Shown here: positions 15,130-19,041 of the stretch, piece by piece
Position numbering within the stretch: position 1 is the stretch's first letter
How the letters are laid out: each line of letters starts with the position of its first letter
DNA from: Salegentibacter sp.
GTDB lineage: Bacteria; Bacteroidota; Bacteroidia; Flavobacteriales; Flavobacteriaceae
Direction: 5' to 3'
Assembly: GCA_024635815.1 (NCBI GenBank)
Contig: JAGXIG010000124.1
Coordinates: forward strand, 1 to 19,041
Length of the DNA stretch: 19,041 nt
Made by a program: the position numbers and the translations under genes
Notes under the pieces: model-generated
Database searches by the model: none
The model's input: only the letters and a program-made list of their open reading frames with translations
Told to the model about the DNA's origin: nothing

Positions 15130-16668
15130 TTAAAGGATCTCATTTCCTTCTTTATCGTGAAAATGATATTCCATGTACGTGTAAGCGTCTCTTGGTAAAA
15201 TTTTAACCCAGCGCTTATGGTCTAAAAACCATTGGGAGCGGGGAGATGGAAAGCCTTTAGTTAAAAAGGCTGCAATAAATGGGTGCGCACTCAAAGTGAT
15301 CTTTTTGTGATCTTTCTTAATGAGCTTTTCCAGGTCGGTTTTCATTTTGTTTATTAAAAGTATTGGTGCTTCAATTTCACCAACTCCGTTAGGGTTATCC
15401 TCACGGGTTTTAATATTCATTTCCGGCCTTACGCGTTGTCTTGTAATTTGTATCAACCCGAATTTACTCGGTGGCAAAATCTTATGTTTTGCACGGTCGT
15501 CACTCATTTCGTTTCTAAGGTGATCAAACAGGGTTTTGCGGTTCTCAGCTTTTCCCATGTCTATGAAGTCTACCACAATTATGCCGCCCATATCACGCAG
15601 TCTTAATTGCCGGGCTATTTCTGTGGCGCTAATCATATTCACCTCTAATGCAGTATCTTCCTGGTTTCTGGATTTGTTAGAACGGTTACCACTATTTACG
15701 TCTATAACGTGCATAGCTTCGGTGTGTTCTATTACCAGGTAGGCGCCTTTGCTCATAGAGACGGTGCGCCCAAATGAAGTTTTTATTTGTCTTTCGATAC
15801 CGTATTTTTCAAAAATTGGAACATTTGATTGATATAACTTAACAATCGATTCTTTACTCGGGGCGATCTCGCCCACGTAGTCTTTAATTTGTGTATATAG
15901 CGTCTCGTCGTCTACAGTAATAGAAGTAAAAGAGTCATTAAAAATGTCTCTTAACAGGGAAGATGCCCTGTTTAATTCTCCCAGTACTTTAGAGGGATGA
16001 TGTGGCTTATACATCTTTTTGCACATTCCTGTCCAGCGATCCATCAAATTTTGGAGATCTCTGTCTAGTTCTGCTACTTTTTTGCCTTCGGCTACGGTTC
16101 TTACAATAATCCCAAAACCTTTGGGTTTAATGCTTTTTACCAATCTTTTTAACCGGTCTTTTTCTTCTTTGCTTTCAATTTTTTGTGAAACTGAAATTCG
16201 ATTAGAAAAAGGTACCAGTACAATATAACGACCCGCGATAGAAAGCTCTGAGCTTATTCTGGGGCCTTTGGTAGAAATAGGTTCTTTTACAACCTGAACC
16301 AATAGCGACTGATTTGACTTTAAGACATCGGTGATTACCCCGTCTTTGTCAATATCCTTTTCGAATGTAAAATTCTTTAAGGAATAATCTTTTAATTTAC
16401 CTGTGCTTACACGTTTTATGAACTTAAGCATTGAAGAAACCTGGGGGCCGAGATCGTGATAGTGTAAAAAACCATCTTTCTCGTAGCCTACATTAACAAA
16501 TGCGGCATTTAACCCGGGTACAGCTTTTCTAATTTTAGCGATAAAAATATCACCAACATTAAATTTGTTGCTGTCTTCTTCCTTGTTGAGTTCAATAAGT
16601 TTTCCATCTTTTTGTAAGGCAAAATCTACAGCAGAGGTTCCGGACCGGATAATTAATTCTTTGTCCAC
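15130..16668 (-). CDS. rng: Ribonuclease E/G family endoribonuclease (RNase G type)
   Basis: This 512-residue endonuclease cleaves single-stranded RNA in rRNA maturation and mRNA decay. An S1-type RNA-binding region occupies roughly residues 35-130, with an insertion compared with E. coli RNase G. The catalytic magnesium ligands are D323 in V-I-D-V-N-S-G and D367 in V-V-D-F-I-D-M, and E-I-A-R-Q-L-R-L-R-D-M-G-G (350-362) is the family signature. There is no long RNase E-type scaffold tail. Where E. coli RNase E/G has a C-P-x-C zinc-link, after Q-I-T-R-Q-R-V-R-P-E (407-416), this protein reads N-I-K-T-R-E-D-N-P-N-G with no cysteine; C216 is the only Cys in the protein. It lies downstream of HU and a tiny basic-protein gene, an arrangement I believe is common in Bacteroidetes. 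Confidence 0.93.
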   Translation of the reverse strand: MDKELIIRSGTSAVDFALQKDGKLIELNKEEDSNKFNVGDIFIAKIRKAVPGLNAAFVNVGYEKDGFLHYHDLGPQVSSMLKFIKRVSTGKLKDYSLKNFTFEKDIDKDGVITDVLKSNQSLLVQVVKEPISTKGPRISSELSIAGRYIVLVPFSNRISVSQKIESKEEKDRLKRLVKSIKPKGFGIIVRTVAEGKKVAELDRDLQNLMDRWTGMCKKMYKPHHPSKVLGELNRASSLLRDIFNDSFTSITVDDETLYTQIKDYVGEIAPSKESIVKLYQSNVPIFEKYGIERQIKTSFGRTVSMSKGAYLVIEHTEAMHVIDVNSGNRSNKSRNQEDTALEVNMISATEIARQLRLRDMGGIIVVDFIDMGKAENRKTLFDHLRNEMSDDRAKHKILPPSKFGLIQITRQRVRPEMNIKTREDNPNGVGEIEAPILLINKMKTDLEKLIKKDHKKITLSAHPFIAAFLTKGFPSPRSQWFLDHKRWVKILPRDAYTYMEYHFHDKEGNEIL

Positions 16669-16683
16669 TCTATTAGATTTTTG

Positions 16684-16700
16684 TCCCGATTGTATCGGGA
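16684..16700. other. Hairpin in the rng leader
   Basis: TCCCGAT-TGT-ATCGGGA is a perfect 7-bp stem with a 3-nt loop, 15 nt upstream of the rng start on the - strand. A related CCGAT...ATCGG hairpin occurs between bioD and bioA. It may be a dispersed palindromic unit, or an RNA structure used by RNase G to control its own message, as RNase E does with its leader. The second idea is speculative. Confidence 0.5.
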
Positions 16701-16741
16701 TGGATTAAACATTATTTTATCACAGGTTTTTTAATCCTGAA

Positions 16742-16778
16742 GAAACCCTAAAAATTTTTAGATAATAAGCAGGGTTTC
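16742..16778. other. Long hairpin upstream of rng
   Basis: GAAACCCT (16742-16749) pairs with AGGGTTTC (16771-16778), an 8-bp stem whose loop holds the palindrome AAAAATTTTT. GAAACCCTAAAA here recurs inverted at 16951-16962 on the far side of the tiny basic-protein gene. No exact -7 promoter motif is present in this gap on the - strand, so rng either uses an atypical promoter or depends partly on read-through. Confidence 0.45.
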
Positions 16779-16802
16779 AATTTCAATGAACGTTTTAAAT
16801 AA

Positions 16803-16828
16803 AAAAAGTAGTATGAAAACTACTTTTT
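16803..16828 (-). terminator. Hairpin terminator overlapping the stop of the 29-codon gene
   Basis: AAAAAGTAGT and ACTACTTTTT form a 10-bp inverted repeat around a 6-nt loop. On the - strand it is followed by further T residues, giving a long U-tract. The stop codon of the tiny gene (16820-16822) lies within the upstream arm, so translation and termination are tightly spaced. Confidence 0.75.
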
Positions 16829-16909
16829 CTTGTGGCGGTTAGCTCTGTTTCTTTTTTTACGCTTGTGCGTAGCTACCTTATGTCTTTTTCTTTTTTTACC
16901 ACTTGGCAT
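16820..16909 (-). CDS. 29-residue highly basic protein, probable small ribosomal-type protein
   Basis: The reading frame begins MPSGKKRKRHK, ends NRHKKK and stops at TAG. Of 29 residues, 16 are Lys or Arg and 3 are His, with no acidic residue. It is too long a coherent basic frame to dismiss: it has an AGGA Shine-Dalgarno-like site 5 nt before its ATG (rare in this lineage), its own terminator, and a place between HU and rng. I recall near-identical short proteins being widespread in Bacteroidetes, usually annotated as hypothetical. The composition resembles short ribosomal proteins such as THX or bL36-size proteins, so binding to rRNA is the likely role. The Flavobacterium-specific ribosomal protein bL38 would be worth comparing, but I cannot confirm identity. 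Confidence 0.82.
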   Translation of the reverse strand: MPSGKKRKRHKVATHKRKKRNRANRHKKK

Positions 16910-16914
16910 AGTGT

Positions 16915-16918
16915 TCCT
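16915..16918 (-). promoter_or_regulatory. Shine-Dalgarno-like site of the 29-codon gene
   Basis: On the - strand AAAGGAACACT precedes the ATG, placing AGGA 5 nt from the start codon. Most starts in this window are preceded only by A-rich sequence, as usual in Bacteroidetes, whose ribosomes hide the anti-Shine-Dalgarno. A genuine SD here would therefore be notable and supports the tiny frame being translated. Confidence 0.5.
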
Positions 16919-16944
16919 TTTTAATTAATAAATTATTTTCTACA

Positions 16945-16962
16945 GAAACCTTTTAGGGTTTC
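16945..16962. other. Short hairpin after the HU gene
   Basis: GAAACC-TTTTAG-GGTTTC is a perfect 6-bp stem with a 6-nt loop, 3 nt downstream of the HU stop on the - strand. No T-run follows, so it is a weak terminator at most, and the HU transcript may continue into the 29-codon gene. It may instead mark an RNA processing or stability site. Confidence 0.4.
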
Positions 16963-16965
16963 AAA

Positions 16966-17256
16966 TTACTTAACCTCTACGTTAGTTTTAACTCCTTCAA
17001 CAAAGATCTTAGCTGGTTTGAAAGCCGGGATGTTGTGTGCAGGAATTTTAATAGTTGTGTTTTTAGAGATATTTCTTCCGGTTTTTTCAGCTCTTGTTTT
17101 TACAACAAAGCTTCCAAATCCTCTTAAATATACGTTATCTCCACTTTCTAATGAAGTTTTAACCTCATCCATGAAGGTTTCAATAGTAGCCTGGACATCA
17201 CCTTTTTCCATTCCTAGTTTTTCTGAAATGTTTGCTACAATATCTGCTTTCGTCAT
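16966..17256 (-). CDS. hup: HU family DNA-binding protein
   Basis: This is a 96-residue DNABII nucleoid protein that bends and compacts DNA as a dimer. Residues 1-40 form the helical body beginning M-T-K-A-D-I-V, G-F-G-S-F (46-50) is the saddle turn, and the beta-arm runs through T-G-R-N-I-S-K-N-T-T-I-K-I-P (59-72) to P-A-F-K-P-A-K (77-83). At the arm tip the usual R-N-P, whose proline inserts between base pairs, reads R-N-I. This may be usual for flavobacterial HU. The N-terminal start is the family consensus, so the ATG at 17256 is secure. It has its own promoter candidate and shares the gap with divergent mutY. Confidence 0.93.
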   Translation of the reverse strand: MTKADIVANISEKLGMEKGDVQATIETFMDEVKTSLESGDNVYLRGFGSFVVKTRAEKTGRNISKNTTIKIPAHNIPAFKPAKIFVEGVKTNVEVK

Positions 17257-17307
17257 TTTCGTAATATTTAATATTATAAATTGGGGTTTCTATATTTTTC
17301 AAGGGCG

Positions 17308-17339
17308 CAAATATAAGAATTAAATCTACAATATTTCAA
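17308..17339 (-). promoter_or_regulatory. Promoter of the HU gene
   Basis: On the - strand TATATTTG (17315-17308) is an exact -7 match. A TTG (17339-17337) stands 21 nt upstream of it, which fits the Bacteroidetes -33 element and spacing. The -7 element is 51 nt before the HU ATG. This is the best-supported promoter in the window because both elements are visible. Confidence 0.65.
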
Positions 17340-17373
17340 GCCTAATTCATTAAATAATAACGGAATAAACTTT

Positions 17374-17381
17374 TAATATTG
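17374..17381 (+). promoter_or_regulatory. Weak -7 candidate for mutY
   Basis: TAATATTG differs from TAnnTTTG at one base and lies 19 nt before the chosen mutY ATG. No -33 TTG is seen at the right spacing. It is the best of the near matches in the HU-mutY gap on this strand and is offered with low confidence. Confidence 0.25.
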
Positions 17382-17400
17382 CACCAAGTCTATTTTGTGT

Positions 17401-18456
17401 ATGGTATTTTCTAAAGTATTGATTAATTGGTATTTAAAAAACAAGCGCGAACTGCCGTGGCGCAAAACCAGTGATCCCTACCATATTTGGCTGAGTGAAA
17501 TTATGTTGCAGCAAACCAGAATAGAGCAGGGTTTACCCTACTATCAGCGATTTTCAACTGCTTTTCCTACTGTTTTTGAGCTTGCTAATGCGCCGCAGGA
17601 AAAAGTGCTAAAATTATGGCAGGGTTTGGGATATTATTCACGAGCAAGGCATCTGCATGAGACCGCAAATTATGTTGCCAAAGAGCTAAATGGTATTTTT
17701 CCTAAATCTTATTCAGAACTCAAAAAGCTAAAAGGGGTAGGTGACTATACGGCCGCCGCTATCGCTTCAATTTGCTATAACGAACCGGTTGCGGTGGTAG
17801 ACGGAAATGTTTACCGCGTGTTAGCTCGTTTTTTTGATATTGAGATACCAATAAATTCCACTTCCGGAATTAAGGAATTTAAAGCGCTTGCTTCTGAATT
17901 GTTAGATAAAAAAGATCCTTCCAGCTTTAACCAGGCTTTAATGGAATTTGGAGCGCTTCAGTGTAAACCCAGAAATCCGCTTTGTGAAAGTTGTCCTTTA
18001 AGTTCGGGTTGTTTGGCTTTGCAGAAGAGTAAGATTCAGGAATTACCTGTTAAATTGAAAAAAGCGAAGGTGAAGAAGCGCTATTTTAATTATTTAGTGG
18101 TTTATTCTGAAGAAAATAAAACCCTGCTTCAGCAAAGAACAGGAAGGGGGATTTGGAATAGCTTGTATGAATTTCCATTAATTGAAACCGAAAAACCTAT
18201 AAGTGAAGGCGCTTTTCCTTCCGAAGAAAAAATAAGTGAAATTCTTGGTGAGCAGGAACTTTCGCTGCAATTGCACAATAAAAAACCCATAGTGCATAAA
18301 CTTTCACATCAGCATATCTACACTCATTTTTGGTGGGTTAAAGTTGAGAAAATAGGGGAAGAGGGAATTCCTGTAAAGAATGTAAAAGATTATCCTGTGC
18401 CGGTTTTAATTGCTAATTTCCTTGAAGAAACAGCCCTGGAAACCTATTCCTTATAA
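17401..18456 (+). CDS. mutY: A/G-specific adenine glycosylase MutY
   Basis: MutY removes adenine mispaired with 8-oxoguanine. From the ATG at 17401 it is 351 residues. Catalytic E33 is in S-E-I-M-L-Q-Q-T and D134 in V-D-G-N-V-Y-R. The helix-hairpin-helix is L-K-G-V-G-D-Y-T-A-A-A (110-120). The [4Fe-4S] ligands C188, C195, C198 and C204 have the C-x6-C-x2-C-x5-C spacing. A C-terminal NUDIX-like domain that reads the oxidised base begins near residue 225 (Y-L-V-V-Y, then G-I-W-N-S-L-Y-E-F-P). A TTG at 17395 is in frame, but it would add only two residues and overlaps promoter-like sequence, so the ATG is preferred. It is followed by ssb after 102 bp. Confidence 0.95.
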   Translation: MVFSKVLINWYLKNKRELPWRKTSDPYHIWLSEIMLQQTRIEQGLPYYQRFSTAFPTVFELANAPQEKVLKLWQGLGYYSRARHLHETANYVAKELNGIFPKSYSELKKLKGVGDYTAAAIASICYNEPVAVVDGNVYRVLARFFDIEIPINSTSGIKEFKALASELLDKKDPSSFNQALMEFGALQCKPRNPLCESCPLSSGCLALQKSKIQELPVKLKKAKVKKRYFNYLVVYSEENKTLLQQRTGRGIWNSLYEFPLIETEKPISEGAFPSEEKISEILGEQELSLQLHNKKPIVHKLSHQHIYTHFWWVKVEKIGEEGIPVKNVKDYPVPVLIANFLEETALETYSL

Positions 18457-18558
18457 ATTGTTTAAAGTTTTCTGGAATTTAGCTTTAATTAGCGATAAAT
18501 TTTTCAGTATTTTAGGGTGTTAATAAATAGCCTTTTTGGCGGAAAATAATTAATCGAG

Positions 18559-19029
18559 ATGACAGGTACATTAAACAAAGTAATGCTTATTGGGCATACG
18601 GGAGACGACGTGAAAATGCATTATTTTGAAGGCGGTGGCGCTATTGGGCGGTTTCCACTGGCTACCAACGAGGCTTATACTAATCGTACTACCAACGAGC
18701 GCGTTACAAATACTGAATGGCACAACATTGTAGTGCGTAATAAAGCAGCCGAAATTTGCGAAAAGTACCTTAAGAAAGGCGATAAAGTTTTTATAGAAGG
18801 CAGAATTAAGACACGCAAATGGCAGGACGACCAGGGAAATGACCGTTACACTACCGAGATTCAATGTACAGAATTTACCTTTTTAACTCCAAAAGGAGAG
18901 AGTGAAGGCGGTGGAAACACACAACAGCAAAATTCCCCTGATCAAAACCAACAAAACACACCTAAAAATGATAATTTTGCCGATCAATCTATGGCAAAAG
19001 AAGAAGAGGAAGACGATTTGCCTTTTTAA
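18559..19029 (+). CDS. ssb: Single-stranded DNA-binding protein
   Basis: SSB coats single-stranded DNA during replication and repair. The 156-residue protein has the OB fold in residues 1-110, with T-G-T-L-N-K-V-M-L-I-G-H (2-13), E-W-H-N-I-V-V (53-59) and G-D-K-V-F-I-E-G-R-I-K-T-R (74-86). A disordered Gln/Asn-rich linker follows, and then an acidic tip ending D-D-L-P-F, the docking site for repair and replication partners. It is complete in the window, which ends 12 nt after the stop. No clear promoter was found in the 102 bp before it. In gliding flavobacteria gldD/gldE genes are, as I recall, often next to ssb; that lies outside this window. Confidence 0.96.
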   Translation: MTGTLNKVMLIGHTGDDVKMHYFEGGGAIGRFPLATNEAYTNRTTNERVTNTEWHNIVVRNKAAEICEKYLKKGDKVFIEGRIKTRKWQDDQGNDRYTTEIQCTEFTFLTPKGESEGGGNTQQQNSPDQNQQNTPKNDNFADQSMAKEEEEDDLPF

Positions 19030-19041
19030 GTTTAATTAAAA

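Noticed and set aside
17395..17400. Upstream TTG start for mutY
   Set aside because: It would add only two residues before the ATG at 17401, which fits the MutY N-terminus, and it falls in T-rich sequence next to the promoter region.
18571..18864. 97-codon frame antisense to ssb
   Set aside because: It is fully inside ssb, which has all family motifs; the protein looks random.
1..19041. CRISPR array, insertion sequence, prophage or tRNA
   Set aside because: I found no regularly spaced repeats, no transposase or integrase frame, no phage genes and no cloverleaf sequence on either strand.

Overview
The window is a piece of chromosome from a member of the Bacteroidetes, most likely a marine or salt-adapted Flavobacteriaceae (the Gramella/Salegentibacter/Zunongwangia type is a guess; the genus cannot be fixed from this sequence). 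The evidence is low GC, A-rich translation start regions with almost no Shine-Dalgarno sequences, the Bacteroidetes -7 promoter motif TAnnTTTG in several gaps, a complete Mrp cation/proton antiporter operon, and lineage-typical versions of HU, RNase G and SSB. Coding density is high. I see no insertion sequence, prophage, CRISPR array, tRNA or rRNA.

Region 1 (51-5852, + strand) is a complete seven-gene Mrp operon, mrpA to mrpG, with 1-4 bp overlaps from mrpC onward. It encodes a multisubunit membrane Na+/H+ antiporter.

Region 2 (6062-14471, + strand) is a biotin synthesis cluster: bioF, a small DUF2007/zinc-ribbon gene, bioD, bioA, a SET-domain gene, a stand-alone beta-ketoacyl-ACP synthase, bioB, and two tandem FIH-like (cupin_8/JmjC) oxygenases. 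The four ring-assembly enzymes are all present. No recognised pimeloyl-thioester gene (bioC, bioH/G/K/V, bioW, bioI or bioZ) is in the window. The condensing enzyme, with an intact Cys-His-His site, and the SET protein occupy the place where such genes might be expected. This is the part most likely to hide undescribed biology. An imperfect inverted repeat separates bioD from bioA, and the bioF leader contains a 13-nt palindrome and a hairpin near the start codon.

Region 3 (14485-17256) is mainly on the - strand. A hairpin terminator separates the last oxygenase gene from convergent recX. Then, in order of increasing coordinate, come a terminator for rng, rng itself (RNase G type, without the usual zinc-link cysteines), a 29-codon gene for a very basic protein resembling a small ribosomal protein, and an HU gene with an exact TAnnTTTG promoter.

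Region 4 (17401-19029, + strand) holds mutY and ssb, divergent from HU. The window ends 12 nt after ssb. No gene-free stretch exceeds 300 bases. The longest, 209 bases before bioF, is described as its own feature.
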